Assembly (NCBI GenBank): GCA_037576195.1
Contig: CM075102.1
Coordinates: forward strand, 21,634,745-21,698,744
From: Phytoseiulus persimilis
Taxonomy: Eukaryota; Arthropoda; Arachnida; Mesostigmata; Phytoseiidae
Length of the DNA stretch: 64,000 nucleotides
Direction of reading: 5' to 3'
In this document: positions 13,204 through 27,100 of the stretch, piece by piece
Position numbering within the stretch: the stretch's first letter is position 1
How the letters are laid out: each line of letters starts with the position of its first letter
The notes under the pieces: model-generated
What the model saw: only the letters and a program-made list of their open reading frames with translations
Databases searched by the model: none
Told to the model about the DNA's origin: nothing
Made by a program: the position numbers and the translations under genes

Positions 13204-14949
13204 ACGCTGCCCGGCCACTGTCGCTGCTGGAATCATCTGCTGAGCTCCCACTTAACTTCACGGCTGGTTTGGCAGAAGTTACATTATCCAACGAACGGAC
13301 CAGCAGATGGACCCACCAGCAAGCAACTGCGCCCCGTCAGCGAATAGCCAACAATTGGACCGCGAGAAAAATCCCGACGCGATCCGGGGAAGCTGGGGCC
13401 CAAACGGCGGGTCGCAGCGATCAATCGGGGGCCAACCAGGGGCACATCGCGAGCCTGGAGTACGGATTGCTCGAATCGCGGCGGAGTCGTCGGTTGTTTA
13501 GAAACTTGGATCATTCCAGGTTTGTCGCTCGACACCGCGAAATCTTAGGGAACTCAAGCTCACGCGTTTCGAGGTGAACGCGTTTGTGGCAACGACGCTC
13601 ATGTTTCCAGCTCATGGAACTTGGAACGATCCGTCATGAATCTCGTGAAGCTTCTAGGGATCAATCAGCTCCTCCTCGCTTTACTGTTGGTACAGTATCA
13701 TCTACGTCGGTGGTTCAAGGACCTTCCGATGGAAACACTCAGAATGCTTGCCGTGCTCAATCAGAGGCCACTCGAAGAGCCGCGACTTGAGTACAACTCA
13801 AAAATTGCACTCTCAAACACCTTCCGTGACAGCAGCAGTAGCACTTCTTCTGAAAAATTGCTTGAGAAAGCTGGTGGACTCGGACAAAGCTCTCAACTGG
13901 TTCTTCCGAGCGAAACTCCGCACCCACTCGACGGGCGGTTCGAGTCCGCAACGGTCCTTCGTTAGGTCAGGCAGTGTTCCGAGCGGCTTGTAGGGCAGAC
14001 TGCCCACCAGCTGACTGGCTTACCTGCAACAAAGTGGGCACCCCATTAGATAACGACTTTTTGGCCTGCCAGACTAACCGCCTGCTTGTTTGTCGACTTG
14101 GTTGAGCTCCCATTCTTACCGTTTCGTGTCCCCCCCCCTCCCCTCTCCGCGTTCCACTTCCACAGCGAACCGACGGGGTCACCGGCGACATTTTCCTTCC
14201 TTGACCTGTGCCTCATGGAGGAAGTCCCATATCGCTCTTCGGGACGGGAACGCGTCGTTCAGGTACCACAGCATGCACAGATTTCCGTCCCGCTAGTTCA
14301 CATGGACAGGCCCTCGTTTGTCTCGGGGTTCCCATTTATTTCTGCTCTTGGGTTTGGGTGCCGCCGTCGTCGTGGTCCTGATGCTGCGTTTGCCGCAACA
14401 CAAATGCTTATCGAAGAATGCTGTTCTCGACAGCTGGCAACTCGACGGTGTGCAGCATCAGAATAAAAATGTCATACTTGATATGAGCGACAGACGTTCG
14501 GAATGCTCTCGAGAACGAGTCTTGTTCTGAGGTGTTCACATGGCCTCCGACGTAGGCGTAGTTTTCGTGGGGACGAGTAAATTTTCGTTATGCGGTTCCG
14601 TCTGTCCCGTTCGGGAACAGCTCAGCTCGGGCATTCCGCCTCGGACAGCTCTCCTAAAAAAAGTCGGTTGGAGACGAGGTGGTCGGTCGGAACGTTGACT
14701 TCATTCAAGGAGATATAAATCGATTGCACATGCGTGTTCGTCTGATTTGTAAATAGAGGCGAATGAGGTGGAAGAGGGGCAGCAGACGAATAAGTGCTCA
14801 ATCGGAATAGATTGGTGAGCGATGTACAAAGCACAGACCCGATATTGAATGGCGTCTATTGTATTACTCATAATTAAATCTCTCTCCGTCTCCCTCTTGC
14901 TCGGCAGCTTTCGGTCTGCGCCCACCGACCTAAGCCACTGTTCACCCAC
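13204..14949. other. No supportable gene
   Basis: Short chance ORFs only. A frame at 13621-13965 (+) begins with a hydrophobic stretch (LLGINQLLLALLLVQ), and another near 14318 (+) contains a Val/Leu-rich stretch. Neither has a conserved domain or convincing splice context. An AATAAA string on the plus strand near 14463 and one on the minus strand near 14334 could serve the two neighbouring candidates. Confidence 0.4.
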
Positions 14950-15159
14950 CTACGCAGCCCGCTGTCTCGACCCCACCCATTCCAGAGCTATCTTCACAAG
15001 TGCAACGACTGCTAAGAGCGAGAACCCGAGAGCGAAGTGGAGGGTTAGAGAGGCAATTAACCACAGCAACACTTGATTCAGCGCAACCGGAACGGCGCTC
15101 ATCGATTCCGACCGGGCGGCATCGGAACCCGGAGTGATATCCGATTGATTGGATGCCAT
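14950..15159 (-). CDS. Candidate 69-residue small membrane protein (sORF)
   Basis: The frame runs from ATG at 15159 (context GAGATGG, with G at -3 and G at +4) to TAG at 14950. Residues 1-20 are polar and Ser/Asp-rich. Residues about 30-55 form one long hydrophobic stretch (VLLWLIASLTLHFALGF, then SLLAVVALV). A short basic tail, VGSRQRAA, follows. The layout (polar N-terminus, single membrane helix, Arg-containing C-terminus) suits a membrane micropeptide. No homologue is recognised and no promoter or conserved neighbour supports it. A longer frame reads through the same DNA with noisy composition, so a chance ORF remains possible. Confidence 0.3.
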   Translation of the reverse strand: MASNQSDITPGSDAARSESMSAVPVALNQVLLWLIASLTLHFALGFSLLAVVALVKIALEWVGSRQRAA

Positions 15160-18100
15160 CTCCTACGCTGAGACTCAGCCGCGGGCCCTGTTGGGCAACG
15201 GAGGCCTCGACGGGCCCCTCACGGTGGACATCCGCGTTGATCAACGTTTTTCCTCTGCTCCCGGACTCTGTATTCCCTCGGTGGGAACGACAGGCCGAGA
15301 CTTGGGAGTGCGTCTTGGGGAAATTCTCACGTACAAAGCGGCTTGAGTGATGTGTTGCGAGGAACGCGGGCCAGTCCCGGTCTGAGCGGAAGTCGGCTGA
15401 CCTTCCGGAACTTGGCGGGAGAGTGATTCGCCGAAGGTGGGAGCTCTGCTTCGATGAGCTTGTCAGCCGTCTGCTGCTCCGCCGGACTTTCTGTCGGCTC
15501 GACAATACAGACAAGGGAGCAGACTGGTATCTGGGTTTAGTCGGCGGCTCCGGACCGTGGATGGCGGGCAGATGGGCTTTTGTTGTTCTGATGATAAACA
15601 GCGGCCCCGGAAAGAAGAATCCACAATAGGTGTCACACCAACCCGGAACAAATAGCACCTGGACTAAGCTTGCCGCCGCCACCGGTCGGTCCACCCTTCA
15701 TCCTAGGAGCAGTTGCTCATCGATGGACACGGGGCGAATTATTGAAGCTTCATGGATCCAATCGAGGGATCTGTTCGCCCAGTTGGTGGTCGCCTCGGCT
15801 GGGTTCTCGGGTCGACTCGAAAACCCGCCCGAGCGAACGCTGACTCCTCCGACACTGCGCGTTCCTCGCTCCAAGAAACAGGAACAAACATTCCGTCGAG
15901 AGTCGCAACGTCAAATTATTGTCGCAGCCCAAGGCTCAGGTTCCGACGAGGAAGGGCAGCTCATTTGACGATGGGTGCCTTCCGCTCCAGATCGAATCTC
16001 CTTTCCTCCAGTTCAGTTCGTTACGAAATCGTGATCTTCGTTTGTAGATTGGTTTAGAAGGGAGGCACGACATGCGTTGCCCTCGCCTGTCTGTTGCGCC
16101 GAACATTCTTGAGGACAGCGACTGACCTACGTCTTCGAAAAGCTACACTGATGGGGGGAAGAATAACAAGATGACGGGATTCGCTCCGGAAAATCCAGGG
16201 GAGATGGAGACTCACGTCGTCTTGGAGAGGCGTGCTTCAATGAGAGCGAGTTATCGAATTTATGAAGTTCTGTTAAATGACAACAGCCTCTATTCGTGCC
16301 CGAGAATTCGCGGAGTGAGGTCAACACGGTCGAAAAAACGAGTCATCTCATGAATCGATCGAGCCGGAACGCTGAATAGGGATTTTGGATCACCTTTCCA
16401 TTCTCCTGATGTCGATATATCCATCCAAACTAGATGTTGAGTTAATCCGGAGTATCCCAGAGTTTCGAGCAAACGTTCTTGTCACCGTCGTCGGATGTCG
16501 AAACGGGGCGGAACCTCTCCATCAGTGTGGAAAATCTTGAGCATTCACTCTGCTTTTGTTTTCATTCTAGCTCTCTCGTGCCCTTCTCGAGAGCTTTGAG
16601 TTAGGCAGTGAAGCCCGGTCGGCCTCTGATACTTGAGGCCTCCAAGAGGACTTCAGACCATCGGAATCATCCCATCTCATCTCGTCGGTTGTCAGTTTGG
16701 CAATCGATTTCCATGATTTTCCAAAAAATCTCGGTTGGCGCAGTTCCAAGGCCGGAAAATGATGTCGCCCGATCCGGCAGCCCACACTGGTGTCCCTCAG
16801 AGACAAGTTTATCCGACTCGAACACGGGGCGGCGTTCCTGGAGCTCCGAGTTCCTCGAGCATGACAGACCCATGACTATCACAGGGAAATGCATGCCCCG
16901 GGATATCTCTCCTGTGCTCATTTCCGCGCCACGAATTTGGATCGAAGATGGCTGATTCCAGAAATTTTGGAATTTCTCGTTTTGGGGCTCCGAACTGATT
17001 CCCGACTAGATCTCTCTCTGCAATGTCGGAGTCCGATCAACCTCCCCTGCCTAACCTGGAGTGCGGATGTGACCCTCCTCCCGTGCTGAGGCCGGAAGCG
17101 TTCGGGGAAACACGATGCAGAAGAGCCAAAGCTGGTAAGCTCACTTCGGCGGGCTAGCATTTCTGTAAATGCGGGGTTTCGGCTCGTGGATTTGCATATT
17201 TGCTCAGACGGGAACCGGTTAGATGCGATTTCGCCCCGAAACGACGACGAGAAAAGGAGCAGAAAATAGTGTTCAATCTTCAAGTCACTCGTAGACTGAG
17301 AGAGAAGGAAGTACTGCACGACACAGGGGCTGGTGATCCGTCAGAATACATGCTATGATTCTATGGTGCTCTCGATACTGCTGGGACTCCGCATCCGTCC
17401 ATGGCGGGGAACAAAACACTTACTCCCTCACGCACGCCTTCTTCCCGTTTCCTCGAGATTCCGTCCAATGCAACTCTGACCGAATGTCTGAGAGATGCTC
17501 CACGAGTCCTTCCATACGCTCGAAACAGTTTCGAAAAGTGCATCCACGCAGTCTCGGAAAGGATCGCGATCGCAATCCTCGCTCCAGGGAAACTCTGAAA
17601 CGTCCGATGAGGGTTGCCCCTTCCGCATCCCCTTCTTCGAACCTCACACCGTGCTCTAAGTAACTTTCCTCGAGACGCGCGGTGCTGTACAGCGAACACA
17701 TTTCTCGATTCGGCCGAAAACATCGGGTGTGCCTGCCTCATTTTTTCCCGCGGTGTGGTGAGCGAACGCAAGGGGCGTCGGGAGAGATCGGGAAGCTGAC
17801 CACCGGAGAAACGAAACAGCGGGCGAGCCGCAAGGAGTTCCAGACAGCGGAAAAAAACGCCACAACCGTCGCGGCGATCCGACATACGGGAGGGATCGCA
17901 TCCTCGTGAGATGTCCAGGGCTCATTCAGCCCCACCACAGCTTCTCCTCGTGGGCATTTTTTTCCTTAACCGAATCCTGGTGATTCCCCGCGTTCCTCCG
18001 AATGAACCCGGCTGGTTTCAACTCAACCGGTGGATGTGGAAACAACTGCTATTCCGCGCGAAAGGGAACAAAGGACCTCCGGCCCCGGTGTCGCAGTACG

Positions 18101-21100
18101 AATACGAAAGTGCGGTAACTGACGACCGAGGAACTGCTTGTTTGAGCGAGCGACGGGCGGAAGGAGGGTGTTACACCTCATCGAAGGCAGTTATGTTCAG
18201 TGAGAAAATAGGAACCAGGAGTGTCTCTATCTCTCAATGAGATGCACCCTGGCTATCATCCCGGCTGGCATATTCTGCAGCATCGGGGCCGTCTCACTCG
18301 TCATATGAGAACCGATCGGCTCCAGCAGTCATTGCTGTAGCACTCAACGCTCAAGCTATTCTATCCAGATGAGTCTAAATGCTCAGGGCGGCAATTTAAT
18401 ACCCCTCGGCCAGCTCCTGCGCAGCCGTACGTCATCTGCCTCCTTTTTTGCCCTTAACCCTCCTCAGTCCTACTCTACTAACGGACGTTGGCGATGCAAG
18501 AGCCTCGATGGAGCACCGAAGAGGAGTAGCGGCGGCGTCGCAGTGAAGTGCCGCGACCGAGGACTGCAATGGTGACAATCGACTGTTGCATAGCTAACTG
18601 CTGATTCCTAATGAGGAGGATACGCGGGCAAGTCAGCATCGATGTTAAGCAGCTGTTGGACAGCTGTTAACTTCCATCAACTACTCCCGAGAGGAGGCGT
18701 CCAACAGGAGGCAACGGTCGTGTCCTGCTTCGAGATTTTTTCCGATGCAGCCATCACGGCTTCCCGTGTCCCGGTGTCGTCCCGCTATTGTTGTTTTTGC
18801 TGCATTATCTGCGTTGGTTGGTTCGCCCACCCCACCCCACCTCAACGCCGATCCGAAAGTACGATAATCAGCTTTAGTCGGGTCGTTGGGGACAGAAGAT
18901 CACAAGGCTCAAAAATTTCATCGCTGCTTCCCATAGTTTTCCCTTTCATCCCGGCAACGCCGCCAGCTACAGCATGGACGACGACAGCGAAACGACTTGA
19001 ACACCGGAAGTTCAAGTAGGATACACCGCCCACCCCGGCTGTCTCGCTTCTGCCCGCCCCGCAACCAACGCGTGGATGTAACTCACACAGGCAGATCTTT
19101 CAACCACAGCCGAAACCAGGGCTCGTTGAGAAGGACGTTGGGTAACGAGGGGAAAAGGAGCCTCAGCTCCGGGCAGGAGGGGAGCGAGCGAGGAATAGGA
19201 AAAAGACTCGACCAGAGTCAATCCGTCGCGTGATTTGCAGCGGGCGAGCCACTCGTCATCAGTGATCTCGTCTTCCGGCAGCGGTTCCGGTCGTATAATT
19301 TGCAACTACTTTTCTCCCGAATTTTTTTGTTCCCCGCCTGCCCTCCAAGTCGGACAACAGCACCACGCCACGGTGCATAACGAGCCCGGCCGGGTCCGGG
19401 CCCGCGTCTGAGAGATTCGGCGCGGGCGGGAGCACGGTGCGGTGCGGAGCGACCCGAGCACGAGGAGTAAGAGGATCAGCCAACGAACTTCAGCGAACAA
19501 CAACAGTCTCGGATGAGTTATGCATCTTGAAAGAATCTGCCGACCGGAGCGCCGACATGAGCCGAGATTGTACCGCCGAGGTGTTGGCGGGCCCGCGAAA
19601 TCAGCCTGAGGCAATTTGGAGTATGGGCGAGCGCCTAGCTGCCCGTCCTCTCAACCCCTACCCTCCTTCCTCCCCTCGCGCCTCCGCCTTCCGTCACCAA
19701 GTTCCCATGATGGTCCATCGGATTTTCAGTTTATCTTCCTTCGACCGTCTGAATACTCCTGCCGGTGCCTCTTCTCCTCGCGCATCTCTTTGTCCGTTCC
19801 CCTGTCGCTCAGCCGCATCCTACTCAGCATCGACGTCCACCGTTCTCCCCGGTGTTGAAGACAATGAAAGTCTCGTGCGAGCCGAGAGCCCGAGCGGACA
19901 GGTCTTGAGGAGACGCTCCTCAGATAATCGAACGATCATCCAGAACCAGTTTCATTTTATCGTCTATCGCGGCGTTTTCCTCGGGATTTCATTTCTCCCG
20001 CTCCGACATTGATCCGCGGGAACGGAACTCAACAGGTGGATATTCCCGATCGGACTGAGGACATTCACGGGGCACTGAGAGAAGAAATGTCCAAGGATCT
20101 TGCCCTGCTCCGTGGCAGCTAGTATTTTGAAGGAGCAGAAAGAAGGGCGCCATGTTAGGACACGGGATCGGTCACTTCAGAGAGTCCTGACGCAACCGTC
20201 GGAGACGGAGAGGGAGGACGAGTTAGTCTTTAATTAATCCTGTCCGATCACATCCACTTGATGGACGTTTCGTGTTGTAATTATTTTCAAACGCCGCCGC
20301 TGCTGGCGTCGTGCACCTCTCGTCCTGTTTCCCGGAGTGCTGTCGAATCCAGTCAACCGAGCGCTCGGCGGCGACGACGACGACGAAATTTTCAGCGGTC
20401 CCTGCGGTCACGAGACTGTCCTCGATACGGGAATCGATACGTCGTCTTTCCCATCTCCTCTCCCAATTTCGTTCCAAGGCATCCCGGCTCACTCCCAGGA
20501 TCTCTTTTTTGTTCCCGCGTTCGCGGCGGAGATCCGCATCTCCCGCGATTGATTCGCTCACTAATTCCTCAAAGTTCGACTCCGAGTCCAGCGGCAAGCG
20601 GTGCGCGGGGACGCCCCTCGCCGAGCCCGGCTCAAGCGAGGGAGCGTGGAAAGCTTCGTCCCGCATCTCTCCCTTTTCGCAGGACCGGACGCGAGTCCTG
20701 CGGACTGCCTGGCTGGCATCGGTTCTTAATGACGTGACTGCTGTCATAACAGGCTTTCTCACCTCGAGTCGCACAACTGCCCGTTATCGGACAGCTGGGA
20801 CAGCATGGTTGCCCGTGAACGCGTCTAGTAGGGAGTTATTATGATGATTATTTGCCAATCTTATCGCCCCGTCGGAGCCGCGTTCAGATCCCTCCTCGTC
20901 GTCGTGTCCCTTGTGGAAATGACGCAACCGCCGCCGCGCTCCCTCGACGCCATTCGAAGCGTTGATGGAACTTTTAAATAGACCTCCCGAAACTGGAAGT
21001 GACGAAATGAGACGACGCGGACCAAATATGAAAACAATGCCCGACGCAGACAGTGCGAGGCGACCGGAAGTCGGATCTCAGCTCGTGATCGCACAGATTG

Positions 21101-24100
21101 GGATCCGAATCACTGCATCGAACGATCCCAGTGTCTGACAGTTGAACTGCAGAACTGCGAGAGAGCGGCGGCGGTCCGATGCGAACCTCATCGACAAACG
21201 AGCGGACGCGCAACGACCAACTGCGACGAGTGAAGTTAATGAGGCGTCCACCGAGCGAAGGCTTAGTAGGAGCGTCGAGCGGTGGACAGCGAACTCTCCA
21301 ACGTGGCGTCGATTCAAGGGTTTCGCTCCCCCGCAGTCAACTACCAACAACGGTTCAAGCCCGGTCTCGAAACCGTCTCCGACGCGCCTGCTAAACGTAG
21401 CTAACGAATACTCGCTCGCTCTATATCTCCGACTCGGTCTGACTCGAACGTGGGGCGCTCGGTTTCGGTCGGATTCGCTCACTTTTAATGCCGGTCGAGC
21501 TCTACGAGCTGCGGTGGTACGTTTCAATGCCTCTCAACGTTTTGAATCTTTTTTCCAATGTTCCACGAAACTACTCACTCGGACGGGAGCGCTCATGATG
21601 AAACACCCGGGGACGAAACGAGGAGGTTTCTTGAACTCCCGCGCCCTTCGGCGATGCTCCCTCAAACAGCCCATGCGAACTTTCGTCACGAGTTCACCGA
21701 ATCCTCAGAGTTCAGCTCATTTCAAGAAGATTCTCATTTCTTCCCCTTTCACGCTCGGTGCCGGACTCAATTCTACCCGTCTCCCTATTCAGCATCGTCT
21801 CAAACTTCCACACTAGAGCATCATCCCCTAAACGTCGCTCGCATTCAGAGCGGCCTTGGCGCTATCAGCAAACACCGAACACCAACAGCGGCTCCAGAGG
21901 ATTAGACGCTCGATAAACACTCGAGGGTTGGCGCTTTTGCTCCCCCTCTACGGAGATCCTCCCTCTCGGTATCCGTTCGCTCGGTTACCCTGCTCCGACC
22001 CCACCACAACATTTCTGAAACAGCGGCACTGTGTCAAGCCTCCTGGATTCTAGGTAGAAAGGTATTGAAATCAAGAATTCTGATGAAAATGCGTTTCATT
22101 GTAGGAACGAGGATACATTTCCAAGTAGTTCCTCCCTTCCCCTGCGAGGCGAGAGCGGGACAGCGGCATTTTGCGTTCCTTCAATTACTGACAATGGAAT
22201 CGCAAATCCAGAACTTTCGGAAGTTTCAGAGAGCACCTTTTCCGACCCCGGGCTCTCGCAACTTCCCACTCGCGTGGTCCAGCTCTTTGATATGAGCGAT
22301 CTCAGATTCAGGTTCGTGCATCGTCATGGTGCGAAAGTTCGTATAATCATAACGGATAACGACTTAATTAAATATATCATGGGGAATAGTTCACATGGTA
22401 TGGAATGGTGGCTGAGAAGGCTCCTGGAGTCGGGAGTCCCCGCCGAACGCCCGTTTTACTTCAACGGGATCATGAGTTTCTGAATCGCCACTGGGGCTGT
22501 GCATCCGGATGGGAGATGTTGTTCGCGCGGCTGACCCTGGAGCTTCCGCGGGGATCTAACCTCATCCTGACCCATAAAGCACCGGGCAGACTTGACCGGC
22601 GACGAGTGATGACGATTAGTCTTGGAGCACTCCTCAGCTCGGATTAGCACCATCTACAATCATTACTACGACACCATTTCTGATTAAACGCAAGCCAAGC
22701 GAGTGGCAGCTCGCCGCGGTGCGCCAACTGGCGTTGGGCGTTTACTGGCATTAGGAAATAACAACACAGACGACACCAACGGCATCAGTAGCTGCCCTAA
22801 GTCCACCATTCTGTCAAACAAGCCCCACGGGTGGTCTGAGAGGAACGAGCAGGGCGAAGCAAATGGAAGAGAACAAAAAGGAAAATCCTCGGAGGCATTA
22901 CCGGGAGAACTTCGGTCAGTAAGCAAGCAGCCTGGCAAATTATAGTGGGGCCAAAGTGTCCACCGAAGGAGGAGCGTTACTCATCCAAAACTGCGGCTCC
23001 GACATGAGGCGCGTTAACTGTCACTTCCTCCTCTGACGAGCTCCTCCGTCCGCGGCGGGGCTTCTTCTGGACTTGACGCGAATTCACTCGACCGCTTGGT
23101 CGCGTGGTTTCTGCGAGAAATCGACAAAAATCGCAGCGGATCCAGAGTCTGACGGGAGGACAAGATTCAACTGAAGATCGTAAACTTGGAGCAGAGGCGC
23201 CGCGAACTTCGATCAATTCACTTTGCAGCTGATGACGTGAACGCGTTGCGAAGACCACCGGGCTGTGACCATCCTCCTGCGATAATAAGGAGAATGGTTT
23301 GCTGGCGTCATAGGCCAGGCTCCTGGGATGTTCGCGTGGTGCAATCTTAATAACGATCACCACTCCTCATATTCGGGTCATCCGAACGTTTCTTCTCCCC
23401 ATGCGACGAATCGGAATGGATTCGTAGCTGACCGAGCGACTGTGACGCCAGAGACCAGATCGAGAATGGGGCGCGTGCTGAACGGTACGCAAGTGCAACA
23501 GGCGACCACGAGTCTATTGTGCTGAGTTCATTAATTATTACAACTTATTCCGATTTCACTAGTACTCGGGTGGCGCTTACAAACACGACACGTCTGCAAC
23601 CGAAAGTATCCCCGCAGTTCACGAAATTGAACGGCGCGTCCTGACTCTTCGGGGGTCGGTCCGAACAGCTTGACCTGAACGGCCTCGAAGACGCATGCTG
23701 GAGCGCGATCGGGGCTTCACGCTGCTGATGCTATGGTTGTCACTTGTTACTCGGTTGTCATCGAGCTCGTTGGAAGCCTATCGGTAGGTTTGATCCAGGC
23801 ATCCATCCTGTACAGGCTCGTGACTTCGGTACGTGTCGAAAGCACGAGCCGAAGTTCATCTCTCAGGCGTGCAGTTCCCACTGTGGCGCCAGTTATTAGG
23901 GGAGCCTCTTGGGGGGATCTCAGTTTGCTGAATATTTCTACTTTTCGAATTTAAATCCGTTCCGTGGAGGCGAACTCGCTTTTCGAGAGTTACATGAGCA
24001 GAACGTGACAAGTGGTCGTTAGCACTCTCGGATATCCAGTGCGACTTCGTTACATCGGTGCGGCTTTTTTTTTAGATTCGGCGAGCTGCAAGCGCTCGCA

Positions 24101-27100
24101 GAACCGCATAGCAGATCAGATGCGCTAGCTTGTACGCGCTCGTCTTCTCCTCGATCGTACTCGTCCCTCCTGGTCCCCTGCTATATCCCCCCTTCTTCTC
24201 TGGTTTTTATGCTCAATAATTGTCCGAATCGAGAGATCTTGACCACGAAGTGTGAACAGGAAGCCCTACAAAAAAACGTTACTCGACCAAGCGTGGCATA
24301 AGCCTGTATCTGAATATTAGTCGCTAAAAATAAGCTCAGCTTTCGTCCTCCCCACATTGGTCGCCACATTCATGAATCAACGAACAGCACCCCCAATGAT
24401 TTAATCACGTAATTTACGTTTTCATTAGGCTGAGGGCTGTCCGGGGCTCCAAAGGCGAGGCAACGAGTGAGCTCTGAGGGGTCCCGCGTGAGGGGGAGGT
24501 TTGAGGGAACGCGACGCTCGCTAGACACTCAATCGAACCTGGGGAGCGCTCCTTCATTAGAATCAATGAACTACGAACGCGATGGGCCTGCCTGGGATTT
24601 CCAAACGCGAGGGGTCTCAGCAGTTAAGTTGTCGAGGTCGACTGCTCGTCTCTGCTCGATGGACGATAGCTCGGAGCCCAGCAGTTCAGATCCGGCAGGG
24701 CTGGAACTCTGATGATGGCTTGCCGCATCGAGAGCACGAACACCCAGCGCTGCCTCATAAGAGTCGGGAGAATGAACTGGCGTCTGAGAGGAGAGTGCTC
24801 TTGAGTGAGATTCATTGCGCCACGAACCCGATGCAGTGTTGCAACGGTGGGAAATACGGCGGCGGCAGGAGAATAGGCGAACGAGTGCGATTGGCCCATA
24901 AAGAGCAAGCAGTTGTTGGCCTATTGTTCTGCGGGTCGAGTTTGGGCTATAAACATGTCTCGCACAGTTTGTTTTGCAGCGTTGGCTGCGTCCAGTTTGG
25001 TCCAGCTGCGCCCACCCCACCGCCATGGTTTAGTACAACACTGCGATTCGCTCTGCTCCAATGCATTCCGCAAGGGATCGCCCGGTCCATTTTATAACCA
25101 TTTGATCTTATCGTCCCGCCACCTATGCGACGCTGCGGTGTTTCGAGCAGTTTCCGTCAATCTCCTCAACGAGAGATCGTCCGGGACAGATTTCCAACTG
25201 TCTTTCTATGTCCACCGTCTCACCCGTCTGGTTAGCACCCGATCAACCCGAATGGTGAAGGAGGAGTATTCCTGCCGCATGAGACGAGTCCTGGTTAGTG
25301 GACGGTTTTTCTGAGGGAAACCTTGACGAGGCCATCATCGGGTGTGACAAGACTCCGACGCCAAGAATGCCAGACAAGCCGACGCGGTACGCAACTTTGA
25401 ATAATTTCGTCTTTTATTACATCAAACAGACGATCTCTCGACTCCGCAACGACGGTTCCGTCTCTTCTGACATCCGCTCCGCGCTGACGAACCCTGAGAG
25501 AATATCGAATTATGCAGATGTGCTTCCAATGGGTGAGGAAAGGCTGTCCGCGGGACAACGGACGAGGGAAACGCTCCAAAGCTCCGAGGTCTGCTTTGAA
25601 ACATTGTTCGATCTTGAGCCGACGGTTGCGTTCTTACAAAATTAGAGCAGACGCCGTTCCGCGATACCCGTTCCCAGTAAAACTTATCCCGGGAAATGGA
25701 GTTGCGAAATCCGAACGGGATGATTGCGGCTAGCGAGATCAGCCTCCGGCCAAACTCTGCAAGCCTTACAGAGCCGTTTCGTTTCTTGCCTCCGTACAAG
25801 AGCGGCGTCTCGTCCCTCTCGGACGCGCAGAAGAAGCCTGTTGTCGTGCCCGATCCTCTCATTCATACTTCCCTGCACTCGACAATGTCGCGGGGTCGCC
25901 TACACGCTCGACGGCCGTTCAGGCTAGCTGCTGGGAACGAGTTATCTCCGTTGAAATTCCGAACAATCGCACACCATTGAGAGACGTTGCGCCGGGTTTA
26001 AATGGTTCTTGCCCTCGAGGGCCGGAGTCCTTCTCCCACCCGTCCCTCCTCCGAGCTCCCTGGAGCGCAATCTTGACTTGAACTTTGCGAGTTTTGGCCA
26101 CTGGATTATCCACCGTCAGCCGGTCTGCTCGCTCGCCCGCCCGCCTGTTTAAGTCTTCTTAATATTTATGGTCCCGAGTTCGGTGCCGGACGGGCTCTCG
26201 TGAAGAGGGAGGGGGCGGGGCGAAGAGGATAGCATGACGGGGATCGGGTGGATTGGCTTGCTCCGGTGGCTGACTCGTTGCCGTGGCTGGCATTTACATG
26301 CATTTACTCCGTCCGACGTTCGCCTCGCGCCCCAGTGTCATAAATCAACCATCTTCTTTTTTCCTCTATGTCTCACATTTTTTATGCTCGTCGATCCCCA
26401 GGTGGCGGCTGCGTTGGCTGCCGAAGTGAATCGTTTGCTTTGATCGGCCAGGCCACCGGAGCTGAGTTTTCGCCAGTCGACCCTCCGGGCCACCGCTCAC
26501 TCGCGACTTCCGATTGCGCAGTTTTCTGTTTGACGTGGATGGCTAGATCAACGCTACGGCGTGCACATTTAAATACGTTTACATACGTGCACAAGCCTTT
26601 GACGATCCTCCGAATACATGGAATTCAGGCATGCGCCGTACGAATAATCCCCCGCCAGTGAACTAAGGGACAATCATGATTTGCCGCGCGTATCAACGTG
26701 ACTCACGAATCTCGGGTTGTGCAGGGAGTTGTGATTCCGAAATGCGGAGGGCTCGTCGCAACCTGACCTGAACAATCATGAACAAGGCTGGGCGTTCACC
26801 ATATGCTTTGATCCACGTGAATTCGATCATATGGTTCTCGATCGCGGGAGCTATCGACTCGTTAATACCGACTACATGAACATTGCACATCTAAGTATCG
26901 GTGACAGTGGCGGTGAAAGAACACCAGTGAAAGAAATAGCGATTGAGAACTGAATTGCCAGCAGCTTCTGATGATTTTCATTGACGGTTCGGTTGGGAAG
27001 TTAGGGTTCTAATGATCTGGTTTTCACAGGTGGCTCCAACTATGTGGAACATTTTTGACGCTCATCAGTACATTCAGTTTGGTTCTACTGCACTTCTTTC

